The notes: generated by a model not told the origin, from the letters alone. DNA of 64,000 nt from Gymnorhina tibicen (GCA_013399875.1 VXAZ01007995.1:3203486-3267485), one strand, 5' to 3'. Numbered from the stretch's first letter, positions 51,402 through 64,000 are shown. Made by a program: numbers and translations.

Positions 51402-53111
51402 AATTTCCGATGGGATTGTGACTAGGTTTTTTAAAAGTGTTTTCTTGCCTGATTGCTGGAGGCTGAGCGGGTGAGCAAAAACACCTGGGCCAAAAAGAAA
51501 AAAAGAAGAAGAAAATAAGTTAACAATAAACCAGATAGGGTTGTTTATTGAGCTGTGAGTCTCTGGCAAATAGCTGACTGTAGCTGTATTAAATTACCTT
51601 CTGCAAGTATCTAGTCTTCATTTGTAACCCAGCCTCATAATTTGCTCAGTACTGGTTCTGCACCAGTTCCCCTTCCACAGTTCCCATTTTGAAACATAGG
51701 CATTATACTGAGTTTTTTCCTGTGGCACTATGGCTGATAATAAATTTTATCACCCTTTAACCTCTCAAAGGGGCCAGTTGTAAATGGGTCCTTACTTTTG
51801 CTATATTCACCACAGATATTTTCCTCCTGCATAATCAAGCAGTGTGATTTTTGCAGTGGATGGGTTGTTCAGGGGTATTTCTTTCCCACCAATGACACAA
51901 ATTATTGAAAAGAGAAGCAAACAGGAAAAGAGAAGCAATATAAAGAGAATAAAACAGGTGACATATCAAAGCAATTACTATGATTGACGCCTTTGCAATA
52001 TGAAGGTAACATTACAGTGAGTTTTCTTGGAGCTGCTCTGGAGTTTACTCATCTTCTGACACCCAGGGTAGCAGCCTTCAGATTCACTCACAGGCCCTTT
52101 CTTTGCATTTATGAAACAGCTCTACCACGTGAAATGGTAGACGAGAATGTCAGGGCAAATAAAGAAGTTGGAAAGCTCTCTCTTGGTTGGATAGTTGTGT
52201 AGTTCCCTCACTGTCTGAATTAAGAGCAAATGCCGCCCATGTTCATTTACTCTGTACTGTCCCAGCTTTGAGATTGCCACTGTGCTTTCCTCAGCCTTGA
52301 AGGTGAAGAGACTTCATGACCTGGTGGCGGTCTGTAGGACATGAAGGGAAACTGCTTCACTGAGAGGCAAAGCCTCATTTTTCTGTGTGTTTGTTCTTCA
52401 CTGCCTGTAGCTGGACTGGTCTGCCAGGGCTGCCCATGGTTGGACTCTCCTTCAGTGGCTGCAAAGCCTGAGGAGTCTCACTTTGAAACATCTAAGACGT
52501 GATGCAAAAATTGAATATGAAGAAGCAGCCAAAATTCCCACGTGCCGGGTGCTGGGATTCCAACTGCAGCAGCATGACCTGAAGGGGATGCTCCTCCATG
52601 GAGACATGGTTTAGTCAGCAGGAGGTGTGGGAAAGGTTCCTGTGTTTTGGGCAAACCCCCAGGCCGTGGCTGTTAAAGGAGGTAAAACTGCAGGTGTCCA
52701 TTACTGTGCTGTGTATTCTGCAGGAGTCTCGATGGCTGCGGCACCAGAGGAGAACTCTCCTCGTGGTTTCTTTTCAACTCCTTCCAAGACAGTGGTTGAA
52801 AATCAGTGGAAATGAATGCTGTTATCATCACCACACACACAGGATGTTGAAAAGCGGGATTTCTCTTCCAGGGAAAGAAATGTGTTTGTACTCTAAGATT
52901 AATCAAAAAAGCAATGTTTAAAAGGTTTTGGAACAGAAATTCCAGCCTGCTCCAAAATGAACCTCAGTGGAAACCTGACTTTGTTTCCCTCTTCAGGATG
53001 ACCAAACACTGCCAAGCACTGAAGACAGCAGATTAGCCATCATGAAACAGTATGATCTGTGGAATCATTTTAACATTGATATTAATATTTTAAAATAACA
53101 TGTCAGTCAAA

Positions 53112-53151
53112 AGTGAGTGCTATTCAAAAAGTAAGTGAATGCTATTAAAAA
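53112..53151. repeat. Imperfect ~20-bp tandem duplication
   Basis: The segment AGTGAGTGCTATTCAAAAA at 53112-53130 is followed directly by a similar GTAAGTGAATGCTATTAAAAA unit at 53131-53151. The copies differ by small changes, so this is an older duplication than the one at 3878. Confidence 0.65.
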
Positions 53152-55300
53152 TTATGAAAATTCTAACAGTGACATTACAGTGTCTAACTGATGGAAATTG
53201 AATTTTCCCTTTCAATAATTTTGTCAAAACCACCATCATCTGCAAAATGCTTTGGAGCTGTGACAGCATTTCCCAAAAGAAATATATCGCTTTAAAAATT
53301 ATTTAATTAGGCAGATTCAATGTGCATTATGAAAATTAATAGCTGTTTAGGTTTGGAAGAGAAAAGCGATGTGGAATTTAATAGCAAAATGTTCTAATGA
53401 AGTGCATCTTCTAATCAATAAATTACTGTTGTTCTGGTTCACCATCTTTCTCCACATTCTCCAGCAGCTGAGTACCAGCTGGGCTGGAAATGCTCTCATT
53501 GATATAACTGGATGCAGACAGCTAATTTGGGAGTGTTTTCACCTACTTTGTACTTGTCTTTATCTTTACTCTCATTTTCATGTGGCCTCCTGCTACAAGC
53601 CATCCCCAGGATGATAGGACAGAGGGATCTGACGAACACACTTTCTTTTGTGGGTTTACGAGGCTGAGCAGTGAAAGGATTGTTTTCATTACTAACATCC
53701 TGGTGTAGTAAAATACCAAATTTAATACATATGACGATCGTTATATTACTTAATCCACCGTTTGCCTTCTAATTTAGTTTGAATTTGCCTTGTTATTTGG
53801 TATGTTAGAGGAGGGCTACAATTCAGCTATTTGGCACACCCTTCTGTATCATCAGATGTGCTTTAATATCACACACTGATGGAGCCTCCAGCTGTAAGAC
53901 TAAGACCTCATGGGACAGTGATCCCATCAGCCTGTCCTGGCTGACCTGGGCAGAGGAGGAGGCATCTGGTGTCAATTTTGTCATCAGTTTGGCAGCTTTT
54001 TTGTTTCGGGGAAGGCAGGTTCACAAGATGACACCAGGGAGGCACAGGGCTGGAACTTTTCTGTGGCTTTTGTGCAGTTGACGTGGCTCAAAGCTCAGGG
54101 AAAGCCACCAGACTGTGTGGTAAAGACCAGAAGTGCGAGCAGCGTGTGTGGGGAAGTCAGTTCATGGATCTTCTGTGATTCTTGGGAGGCTGCTTTCTAT
54201 TAAAATGGTTTTTATTATGCTACATTGCCAAACCTGAGAGCAATAGAGATATTTTTTCTTTCACGCTTCGGAGGGTGTGAGAAAGCAGAACCAGGCATTG
54301 CACTGCTCATCCCGTAAGGGCAAGCCACTCTCCAGCAGCAGGGTATCTAAGTGAGCTTTGCTCTGCATCATCAACAGCAAAATGTGTGGAAGCCTTCCCC
54401 ATCCAAACAAGCTCCATAGAAAGTTAATTTATCTGTAAGGTCCCTCTCAGAGCACTGAGCATCCTCCAGCCCATGCTGAGACAAGCCTGGCTACTCCTGG
54501 TAGGAGAAATTACCATGGAATAATCTGTGGTGTTTTAGGACTTGGTGAGGTTGGTGGGGCTTGTAGCTTGGTATCATGAGTTGCTAGAAAGGTTTTTGAA
54601 TGGTGCTGATCCTCTGGTTCTCATCATTTTGGAATCAACTAAGCCAGTTGACTAATTGTAGACAGGCAAATTCTGGATTCATTGAAGGATTGAGCTCCAG
54701 GGTGCTGTCCTGGCTGCAAACCAATGGGCAGTAGAGCACCACTCCAACTCAAATCACATCCAAATCTCTTACATGTGTGTGTTTGGGGAGGGAGTGGTTT
54801 TGGGGTTTTTTTGTTTGGTGAGATAAGGAATGTTTAGTAAATAGCTCCTGGGATCCAGGATAATGTTATGGTGTTTTCTTTGGTTTTTTTCTGTGGGATT
54901 TTTTTGTGGTGGACAAAATTATTCCAGTGGCATTTTAGTAAGAAATTCACATTGCAGAAGTGAGGATAGGATGATTAGACTCCCTTTTATTTTAAGGATA
55001 AACAGGATTCAGCCCATCAGAGATGAGATGTTTGCATGTGGCCATTCAGTTTGTGTGCCACACATGTGATCAATTTAACCAGGGGAGGATTTAGGCAGGG
55101 TGGGGAGGCCGATGTTTCTTGTGACATGTGGAATGTTAAGCCACAAAAATGCAACCACAAAATCAGCAGATTAGAATTCCCATTTGTAAGGAATAAATAA
55201 TCATTATGGTGAGATAGTCCATGAGGGATTAACACGGCTGCTTCCAATTCTGTTGTTCTGTTGTTCGATCTGCTATGACATTTTTTCCATGCATCTATCG

Positions 55301-55356
55301 CCCTCTTTTTATTTTTTTTTTCCTTTCCTTTTTTTTATTTTTTTTTTTCTTTTTCC
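55301..55356. repeat. T-rich low-complexity tract
   Basis: About 56 bases of T runs broken by single A or C residues and CCTTTCC. It ends TTCCTGGTTGG and is followed by mixed sequence. Confidence 0.85.
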
Positions 55357-58300
55357 TGGTTGGTGTTGTAGTTGTCACAGTGATTTATGGGAACGAATGC
55401 AACTTCGGGAGGTTTGTCTGTGTACATACCTCTTGTTTTTCTCCTTGCTTGTAATTATGTTATGCACCTGTTGTTCCCCATCGGGGCCCACGTGCTCGGG
55501 GAGACGATGCTCACGTTGCAGTTGGTTTACTCAGTTTTACAACATTTGTTAGTCGCATCTGATAGATCTGTTCTGGCTTCGTGCCGAGGAGCTGCCTGGC
55601 AGCATAAATCATCCTTGCGCTGAAGAGAAGAGCACGGTATCTATTTCAGGTTCCCACCCACCAGAGCCTCATAAATCTACACAAATGTTTCAAGAAACAG
55701 GTTTGATTGTTTAGAATGAGCTAATGCTGCAAAGACCTTCTTAGTCCTGAGCCGAGTCTGGGACTCTGGCTCCCCAGGCTTATAGGGTTAACTCAGATTT
55801 ATAGGAAATGTCTACATCACTCTTAAAAAGCAAGCTGAGAGCAGTGGAGAGCATGTTGGCTTCTCAGTCTCCCTGAGGTCTGTTGTGGTGCTGAGTACCT
55901 GATGTCCTGTTAACTGCCCTGTTAACCTGCCTGGCATGTGCAGGCGTGTCTGCAGCCTCCGAGAGGAAGCCTCTGAACAGGGGTGTTGAAAGCATTCCCT
56001 GCCTTTTCTCAAATTCAGTGTGTGTGTATCCTTAGTTTTCCTTTTAGTCCAAAAGCTTTCAGAAATCTTTCAGTGATCCCTCAATCAAAGATTTGCTTGA
56101 TGGCAGAGTGTCTCCACACTCTCAGCATTTAACAAATGGGCATCCTTTTCTCTTCTGATACGGTCGATGCAACTGATGGTGATGATGCCAGACCGAGGAG
56201 GCTTGGTTGGATCTATGGCATTTTTAAAGGAGATTATTCTCATGGAGTTGTGAACGTGGAAGTAGGTCCTGCGCCAGAAATGATACGATTGAGGTATTTA
56301 TATTTGATAAACTGTGTCTGTAGTACATTCATTAGGGCTGGGGAAGGGGTCATGGGTGGTGAAGCATCCTTGGACTTTGCTGTAGTTGTGGGACTGTGTT
56401 GTGAGGAACCAGGTGACCACCGTCCCCCTAAATGTAGGTGACAGAGGGAGCTATTGTTAGATCTGATACCATGAAGCATCTTGAGTCTTAAACAGAAGAG
56501 AATAATCTTTTATGGGAATTTGAAGAAGTTTTACCTCTTACACTGTTTATGCAAACCTCAGCAAAAGAGAACATGCAGTCACAGACCATTGCTGCTTTGG
56601 GACAGTTGTGTCACGAAAGGAGGGAGCTGCTGAACCCTCTTGTGTTAATTGCTCTTTCTAGTGGTTGCACAGAAAGTTCTGGCACGTGCATAGAAGATAA
56701 GTTCACCAGTGGCTTGTTAAAGTTCTGATTGAGGTGTAACCCCTGGTTCAGCAACTCCCTGAAGCAGGGAGAGTGGAAGGATATGGTGAGAAATGCTCCT
56801 CTGGGACATACGTCTTTTTTCTATTATTTCTCTAAGTGCAGAGATACTGAGTCAATCCTGAGCCAGAGTTACTACTGGGGAAAATGGCTTGCTTGTTGAA
56901 TTTAAAATATAAAGTCCTTTGGGTGTCATTTATAACCCTAAATGTAGTAAAAGAAATGCTGGCTATCTCTGTACACAGCCTCTCCTGTTTACAAACAGAT
57001 GTGGTACTGCCTGAAGTCAGAATTTGGTATCAAATGATCAAAAAAGGTCAAAATTAGCCTTGTAAAATTCTCATAACAATTGCATGACAGAAAACTGGCT
57101 GAGTACCTCAGCAATGCTCCCCAGCCTGTGATTTCAGAGGTGATTAAATGAAAATGCAGCCTGGCTTGTTTAAGTGCAGAGGCTCTTTCCTCTGCTTGCA
57201 GTTGTTGCTATGTGAGAGACGCTGTGTCTCTGCCTCTGAGGCCGTGAGGCCAATTTTAAGGCTCTCTAGTAAAATACTTCATTACTTAAATATGTATTGT
57301 CTTTGGGGAGCACGTCTCTCCTCTCCCCTCCCTAATATACTTCATCATAAACTTCTGCAAAAATGTATAAATAAATAAAATAATCCAGGTTCCTTTTTCT
57401 TAAACAAGAATTTAATTAAATGGAAGTTAGATCCCTTTGGAATACAGAAAAGCAACTTTAAAGACACTCTAGACATGGGCTTTAAGGATTTCCTTTCCTC
57501 TTTTTGCTTAATAGACTCCAATCCTAGGATTGTATTTCTCTGCTTCAATGCTAAAAGACTCCTTAAAAGAAGCAATATTCAAAGGCCTAACCCAGACATT
57601 TTATGGGATGTCATACATTTTCAGCTGTTCATAACATAAAAAATAAAATAAAATACTGCAGGTTACTTTATCAAAGAGAAAGTTGATTTGTAATTCCCAG
57701 GGTAGAATTATGAAAATACCTTGAGAGCATTACAGGAACAGACATTTATGAGAAGTAATAAAATTAGCTGACCGCAGTACAAATTTGCTGAATGCTTTTG
57801 GAGGAGAAAATATGTTCCTTCCCCCACTGCCCAGAGAAAATCAGACAAAAACTGTCAGTTTGTGAGGCCTTTCCTGCGACAAATCAAAGCCATTCTTTAG
57901 CAGAGTGGTGCTTCTGCAGTGTTACTCTGGAAAAATGATGTAGACTCGATCTTCCTCCCACTGAAACATCAGAAAAAGAGGTAAAGGTATCAACAGGAGC
58001 AGTGATGAGTATTAGCAGGGCTTTTGAGTATGGGAGTGGGGATGTTTCCCAGCTGTCTTCTATCCCCAGGCTGATGCTTCACTGGCCAGGTTGTCTTGAG
58101 GATGAAGGGGGAAGGATAGAAAGACTTAGGAAGGGGCCAGTGACCAGATCTTGGAGGGTGCTGGGTGCCTTCAGGTCCACAGAAGATCCAGCTCCCCTGT
58201 TAACTACCTCGAACTGCTGTGTTTGGAGAGGCACTGTAGAGGTTGTCCCACTCTCTTCAGCCCCCTGTCCCAGTCCTCAACAAGCAGACCTGTAAGCATC

Positions 58301-59425
58301 GATGGGAGTCCCCTGTGGAGCTGCATCCTGTGTGAGTCAGTGTGGCCCTAAGGAGAACACGTGTCACAAAAACTATGAGAACCAGGTGGGGCAGTGTCAC
58401 CTGCTCCTGCCCTGCAGATAACCGGTAATGTGGAGCCCATTAAAATCCATCTTCGTGGCATCAGGAGTCATCTTAAGGACATGGAGGGATCTCTCTCCAC
58501 TTCCCTCTTGATGTGCTCTTCCAGTAGCTTTTACTTGCAACTGTCTAAATAAATAGATGAAGTACCTTCTTTCTGTTCGGCATGTGTCTCATGTCACGTC
58601 TGACTGAGTTGTGCTTTTCTCTGCTAAACTTAGGAATTTGTCCACTTCCACAAGTTTTCCTAGCAAAGATGTATATAACTGCAGTCAGTCCATCTCCATC
58701 TCACGCTACATTGAGCAAGCTACTTAAGTCTCCTACTGCAAGGCTTGTTTCCTGGTCCTTGAATTATCCTGTTGATCTTCTTTCTATTTGTGGTTTCTTA
58801 AGAAAACAAGGCTTATGTAGGTCTGCTGAAAGTGGATTTGTGTGTCTGCCTGCTCCCCCTCCTCTCCCTCCCCATTAACCCTTGACTAATTTCATAAAGG
58901 CAGGAAGAGTCTTAAAGATCTCTAAGCTGAGCTTTCCCTGATGACACACAGCCAGGAAGAGGAGGGAAATCCTGGCAGTGCCCTAATGGAGGAAAAGCGG
59001 GCACATGTGTGCTCAGTTGCTATTAGACATCAAAAAATCCACACTGGAGCGACCTGCCACAACAAGTTTTCTTGAGTCAGCTGCTCCTGAAGATGCTTCT
59101 TTTGAAGGCACGTCACTGGAGCTGAGCATGGTGGTCACAGTTCAGTCTCACCACGCTCAGATACTGAGCCAGGTATCTTGTACATCCAGCCCAGGAGAGC
59201 AGCGCGACGAGAGCGGGCTCAGTGGTCAGCAATGAGCATCCAGGTTCATCTTCCGAGAGCTCTACCCAGTATCCCCCATCTGCAAAAGTCTCTCTGGGTG
59301 TTGGTGTGTTCCTGCCTGCTTCGTTTCAAGAGGCAAATCTGTTCAGATGGCTCCATGTCTTCAGAATTCGTCACGCTGACAGTCTGTCTCGTGCATGTGG
59401 ATTTTATTGGCAGCGTTTCGAGAAC

Positions 59426-59616
59426 TTCCAAATCACGGATGAAAATGTTGACTAGTGTTGGGCTCGTTACCAATCCCTGTAATTTTTTTTTTGCTAGAAA
59501 AAGCTCCCATCACAGATGGTTCTCCATTTTCACGGCTACTTTTTGACATCTTTCAGTATAGTCAATTTTCAAACTGTTTGAGGTGTTTTCTATTAATATT
59601 ACATATTTCTAGTTCT
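59426..59616 (-). mobile_element. Ancient CR1/L3-like LINE relic with reverse-transcriptase motif
   Basis: On the - strand, 59461-59429 translates to PTLVNIFIRDL. This matches the GPLLFNIFINDL-type motif found just before the YADD box in CR1/L3-clade reverse transcriptases. The + strand sequence beyond it, with GCTACTTTTTGACATCTTTC, then CAATTTTCAAACTG and TATTAATATTACATATTTCT, follows the order of an old amniote LINE block I recognise. A T-run at 59482-59492 interrupts the frame. The element is non-functional and I cannot assign its subfamily. Confidence 0.62.
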
Positions 59617-60870
59617 ATAAGCAGAAACTGAATCTCTCTTGGCTTACTACTGTAAATAGCCATTTTACCAATTAATGCTGAATAATGTCAGAAAGGGAAG
59701 AACTATTTTTTTACATAATTATTTTCTCTAATGTCATATTGACCACCACAGATGATCTTAATCCCTTCCTAAGGATCTTCTCTATTCAGTGAGTATTGTA
59801 TAGCATATCCTGTTCTTCTTCGAGGATCTATTCCAAACTAGGTTTTTCAACCAAAGTCAACTAAACTGATAAAAAAACTGACTTAAACTTGAATTTTTAC
59901 TATGTTTCCCCTGTATCCTGAGCACTCTATAATGCTGTAGGTGGCACTGGAAAAAAAGGGGAAAAAAAATGTTTGCAATGCCAAGTACTTTAACAGCAGA
60001 AGGAAACTGAAATGTAAATGTATTTCCTTTTTTCAGGTCCAGATTTAATCTTCATTTCTGATTGCATGCCTAATTTATTGCAGAATCTCTCACTTGTTCA
60101 GTTAAATTTTTTGAGTGTTTAGCAAAATTACTTAAGTGAGTGAACATATGCCTTCAGGATGTGTACGTGTTTCCTGGGCTAAATGTGATTTCCTTTTCGT
60201 CTCCCATTGATTAATCATTTTGGTTCTCCCTCTACCCAAATGTAATTAATGAACCAACTTTCTTTAATCTCGTGTGAAATTTACTGTATGTCCCATCAAT
60301 AGCATTATTCATAAATCTTATGTTGCCCTGTAGCTAATAGGAAACAACATCTCCATGATGGGCTGGAGCAAATTTCTGTCTTCATCTGTCTTTGCCCTGT
60401 CTCAGAATAATTGCAGCTTGGTGGAGAACTTGCACTTTATCTCTGCAACCCTGCAGTGTAGCCTGTGCTGCATGCCCAGTGTTTGTGAAGGGTTCAAACA
60501 CTCAATCCAAGCATGTTCTGATGGGTAGCACTCTGAAGACCTAAAAGATCACTAAAGCAATATTTGATGGTAAAAAACCAGATTTGCTAATCTGAAAGAC
60601 TTCTTCCACTTGAAATGAAGCCCATTTTTTAAAGGTTTTCCTGCTTAGATAGAAGAATCATACAGCATTCTCTAATCTTCATCTGAAGCTTTTCCACCTC
60701 TTCTTCAGTCTCCTCCCCTGCCTTTGATGCCTGTGTATCTTAGAATAACAGAAAAGAGGAGTTGGTTTTCTCTTTCCATTAGTGAAATTATAGCAAAGGA
60801 AAATATCTGAAAAAATAGCTGTTAAAATTCAGAGACACAGCTTCACATTGCTTAACCCTTCCTATAAACT

Positions 60871-60925
60871 GTGTGTGTGCACATACATATATATAAAATA
60901 TGTGTGTCTATACCCATATATAAAT
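60871..60925. repeat. Compound (GT)n/(AT)n microsatellite
   Basis: GTGTGTGTGCACATACATATATATAAAATATGTGTG-type alternating sequence, broken into short blocks and ending in CCATATATA. It is an interrupted dinucleotide repeat. Confidence 0.75.
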
Positions 60926-61014
60926 AGTTTGGGTAAAATATGTGTCCTTGCAAAACCAGTCGTAGAACATACATCTTCCCACATTCGTATATTTTGACCT
61001 TGTTAATTATCTCA

Positions 61015-61033
61015 CCCCCCCCCCAAAAAAAAA
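61015..61033. repeat. C10-A9 homopolymer junction
   Basis: Ten C residues pass directly into nine A residues. It is a simple-sequence tract prone to length error in both replication and sequencing. Confidence 0.85.
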
Positions 61034-63762
61034 GTCTACAAGAACAAGTTCTTATTTCGTGCTCTTACTACTCCTTCGCTATTTTGCTGCTTTTTAAAAG
61101 CGTCTGAAGAGTTTGCTGCCTGTCTTTCAAACAGAAAGCAATAGCAAAGCATTTCCAGAGAACAGCAAAACATAATCCTAAAATTTTCAGGGAGCCCTAT
61201 TGAAGTTCCTAATGTAATAGTGTGCTTGTTCAAGTTTTAATATGGTGGGGGTTTTGTTCCATAGTGTCTTTAAATGATTCCCATCAGTTATAGATTTAAG
61301 GTGCTCATTATGTTTTATTCTTGATACACAATGTTAGTATTTTTAAAACTCATATTTTCCCTTTGTTCCAGAGAGAATTCCTATAAGTAACCAGATTCAA
61401 TTCCAGTGCTACTCAATCAACATAATTATGCTAAAAGTAGAACTAGTTCTCTTGCCTAAAATTACTGTTTTGCAATGCCATAGTAATTAGGGTCAAGGCT
61501 GGAAAAAAATCAGGGAAGTATCTTCTTTCTCCAGTGTTTTCTATATCTCAGAAAATTCAAACATACCTTATGATGTATTAAAAGTGAGGAACTTTGATTT
61601 TTATTATTTTACAAAAGAAAATTTCTGACTATATTTCAGAAGAGTATAGAAGAAACCCAAGAACAAAATATTTAATCTATGATTTGGCTGGTGAAAAATA
61701 ATTTCGCAAATACATTTCAAAACATTTGTCCTGGACAAACAAAACCAGTTTTCTGGTTTATTTCCTTTTTTAATTGTTATTTTTATTTTTTTGTAATTGA
61801 TTTACTGAAATAGTTTGTGAACTGGAAAAAGAAGAATCAATATCTGTGCACATCTGTCAGGGTACTCAATGCACAGTATATTTTCTCGTAAAAGAAGCAA
61901 TTGGGGTATGACAAATGCTTTTCTTTTTTGGCATTCCTCTTTATTATTCTTAGTGATTGACATGAAGGCTAGACTAGTTCCTGGCTCCACTGGACTTGGT
62001 ATCATGCTATGCTGAATAAGATGTGGCTCCTGTGTTAATATGGTTTTGAAAGACTGAAAGCAGAGTGTGTCAGATTTTGCAATTCATTTCAGTGAAATAA
62101 TTGTTGCTCATTCTGTGGTCACAAGGAAAAGCATTTAAGATATACATCTAATCATACGTATTTCTTGATCTAGAGGCTGCAAAATGAGCCCTTAATGCTG
62201 TTTATCATCTTGGGGGACATTAAAGTGATGGGAGTGGAAGGGCTGTTTAGGTTACAGCAATCTAATTATACCCAGAGGAGAGAGTACCACAGCATTCAAA
62301 ACCAGCTGGTAGGGGAAATCTCCTGTGGATCCAAATTACATCTTTTTCAGTTAAAGAATCAGCATCTTTCATTAGCTGAGCAACCAAACTGTGACAGTTT
62401 TAAATACAGTTCATACTCATTGAAGGTAGGGGGCTTTGTATTGGGTGAGTGTGTTCGGATTCTTTAGTATCTCAAGAAGGAAACTCCTTGAGTTTATTTA
62501 TTTTTCCTCCTTTTCTGTAGCTGCCAGCAGCACCACAGGTACTGAATTACTCCATCTCAACAGGAGCAGAAGGGATTTGTGTTGGATCTGCTCAGTGGTG
62601 CAAATTTTAAATTGTAGATCGCGTTACATGGTGCATCTTAAAATACCCATTGACTATTCTCTCCTCAAGCACTTTTTGTTTGTTTCTTCTCAAATTCAAC
62701 TGTGGTGATGAGGTGGGAAGTCTGAATGAAGGGTGGGAGTTGGCCATAACTGACTGGTGTTAGATCAGATAGGAGACACCTAAAGCACTGGATATTATGC
62801 TCTAATGAAAATAATAAAATATTTTAGATTTCTAGGGGTAACTAAAATAAAGGAGAAATAATGATTTATTGCCTCTAACATGTTTAAAATATTTCTGATT
62901 TGCTTCTAAAACTTACAAGACTTCATCTGTAAGTCTAAGTAGCCAAGCTTAGATTTAGCTTTGTTTTCAAATGCTTGCCAGGCTTTCCTTGGGACAACCA
63001 CTGCATTTTATTGTGTGTGTTTGTACATGTGCATAGATATAGATACAGATTAAATGTCACCAATACCTAGTTCCCCAGGTCATGGCCTGCTTAACAAAAT
63101 GACTGTTCAATTTGGGAGTGCTTTCTTTAGGATAGAGTTTCTGCCTGTTTTCAAGGTAAGACAGAACAGTCAAATATTTATGAATGTTACAACATTCCAG
63201 ATTTCCTTTCCAAGGCTACTTGAGGCCACTTGAAGAAGTAAATCTGTCGTGGTGATGGAGACAAGCTTCATTTGCACGCTTCCTTTCATCTCTCTCCAAA
63301 CAAACGGTTCATTCACACTTCCTAGGTCAGTGGTAGCAACCGGGCTTGGTTTCTCCGTGGAAGGAGCAGGACTGGTCGTGGTCATTTACACAATGCTGGT
63401 CTATTACTGAGGAAAGGATTTGCACAACCCAGGCCCAGGTTGTCTTTGCTCCTCTTTTATGCATTTGATGTGTTCAAGAGGACAATCCCTGAGACTCTGT
63501 GTGTACCTGGGAATCATGCAGACTGGGGAGGTGCCTTTCTTGCACAACTGTTCTGCAGATGTTTGTCCATTACAAATTATTCAGGGACTTTTCCCTAAGG
63601 CAGTCACAACTAAAGCAATGGCTAATGAATTCTGGTTGCTCTGTATAAGGCCAGATTTGGACCTGTGACTTTGAGCTTCAGGATGACCTTTTTAGTGTCT
63701 CTCCAGTCCTCCCACCTCTATGCCTTTTGTGCTTATATTTGGTGCCTTTTCTAGTCCTTAAT

Positions 63763-64000
63763 GAATCATGGAACTGTTTAGGTTGGAAAAGACCTTTGAG
63801 ATCAACCAGTACAGCTGTCAATCCAGCACTGCCAAGTCCACCACTAAACTATGTCCCCAAGTGCCACATCTACACGTCTTTTAAATACCTTCAAGATGGT
63901 GACTCCATCACTGCCTGGGCAGCCTGTGCCAGGGCTTGACAATTCTTTTGGTGAAGAAATTTTTTCCAATATCCAATCTAAAGCTCCCCTGGCACAATTT
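63763..64000 (-). mobile_element. CR1 LINE, 3' end, antisense, cut by the window end
   Basis: The + strand begins GAATCATGGAACTGTTTAGG, then TTGGAAAAGACCTTTGAGATC, the CCAGCACTGCCAAGTCCACC block, a CTATGTCCCCAAGTGCCACATC block, ACACGTCTTTTAAATACCTTC, GGGCAGCCTGTGCCAGGGCTTG and TTTTTTCCAATATCCAATCT. This is the reverse complement of a well-preserved CR1 3' end. It looks closer to the family pattern than the other copies, and it continues past the end of the window. Confidence 0.93.

Larger units (their letters stand above)
24529..64000 (+). other. TRABD2B: 5' part of a very large TRABD2 intron (at least 39.5 kb)
   Basis: It begins at the GTATGG donor of exon B and runs off the window. The next TIKI exon should open in phase 1 with a His completing GX2H, then a Phe-rich stretch with Gly-Asn-Asn. 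I searched by eye on the + strand for such an acceptor and codon pattern and found none. Contents seen are four CR1 fragments (30143, 42846, 46203, 63763), a MIR near 45003, an older LINE reverse-transcriptase relic near 59426, a double hairpin at 25006-25058, small tandem duplications, poly-T/poly-A and dinucleotide tracts, and several AT-rich homeobox-like blocks. Independent nested genes cannot be excluded, but none is recognisable. Confidence 0.8.

Overview
This window is vertebrate nuclear DNA, almost certainly avian. It is AT-rich and gene-poor, with spliced coding sequence flanked by canonical GT/AG sites. It carries several 3' ends of CR1 LINEs of the type common in birds, with ATTCTATG-like termini and the short 3'-UTR block, plus two decayed MIR-type SINEs. 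There are no bacterial operons, rRNA or tRNA genes, CRISPR arrays or intact mobile elements. The only protein-coding sequence I can support is two internal exons on the + strand, about 322 bp of 64 kb.

Both exons belong to one gene of the TIKI/TRABD2 family: TraB-domain, membrane-anchored metalloproteases that inactivate Wnt ligands by trimming their N-termini. Exon A (8596-8742, 49 codons, phase 0/0) and exon B (24354-24528, 58 codons plus 1 nt, phase 0/1) join in frame across a 15.6-kb intron. The residues of exon B, such as the [16 protein letters not shown] stretch and the RENRDK segment, fit my recollection of TRABD2B better than TRABD2A. The second GX2H metal-binding motif of the fold is split by the intron after exon B: the exon ends inside the last Gly codon of FGAG, and the His must lie in the next exon. 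I could not find that exon in the following 39.5 kb.

Layout: 1-8595 is the tail of an upstream intron, with simple repeats and one small tandem duplication. 8596-8742 is exon A. 8743-24353 is an intron with a CR1 copy right behind exon A, a CpG-richer patch and a MIR remnant. 24354-24528 is exon B. 24529-64000 is the start of a very large intron with four more CR1 pieces, a second MIR, a fossil reverse-transcriptase fragment of an older LINE, several homopolymer tracts, a paired perfect-hairpin motif at 25006-25058, and some AT-rich homeobox-site-like stretches that might be conserved non-coding elements.

I see no new biological system here. The observations most worth a check are the intron-split catalytic motif, the very large introns, the uniform antisense orientation of the recognisable retroelements, the fossil LINE reverse-transcriptase motif, the double hairpin, and the candidate regulatory blocks.
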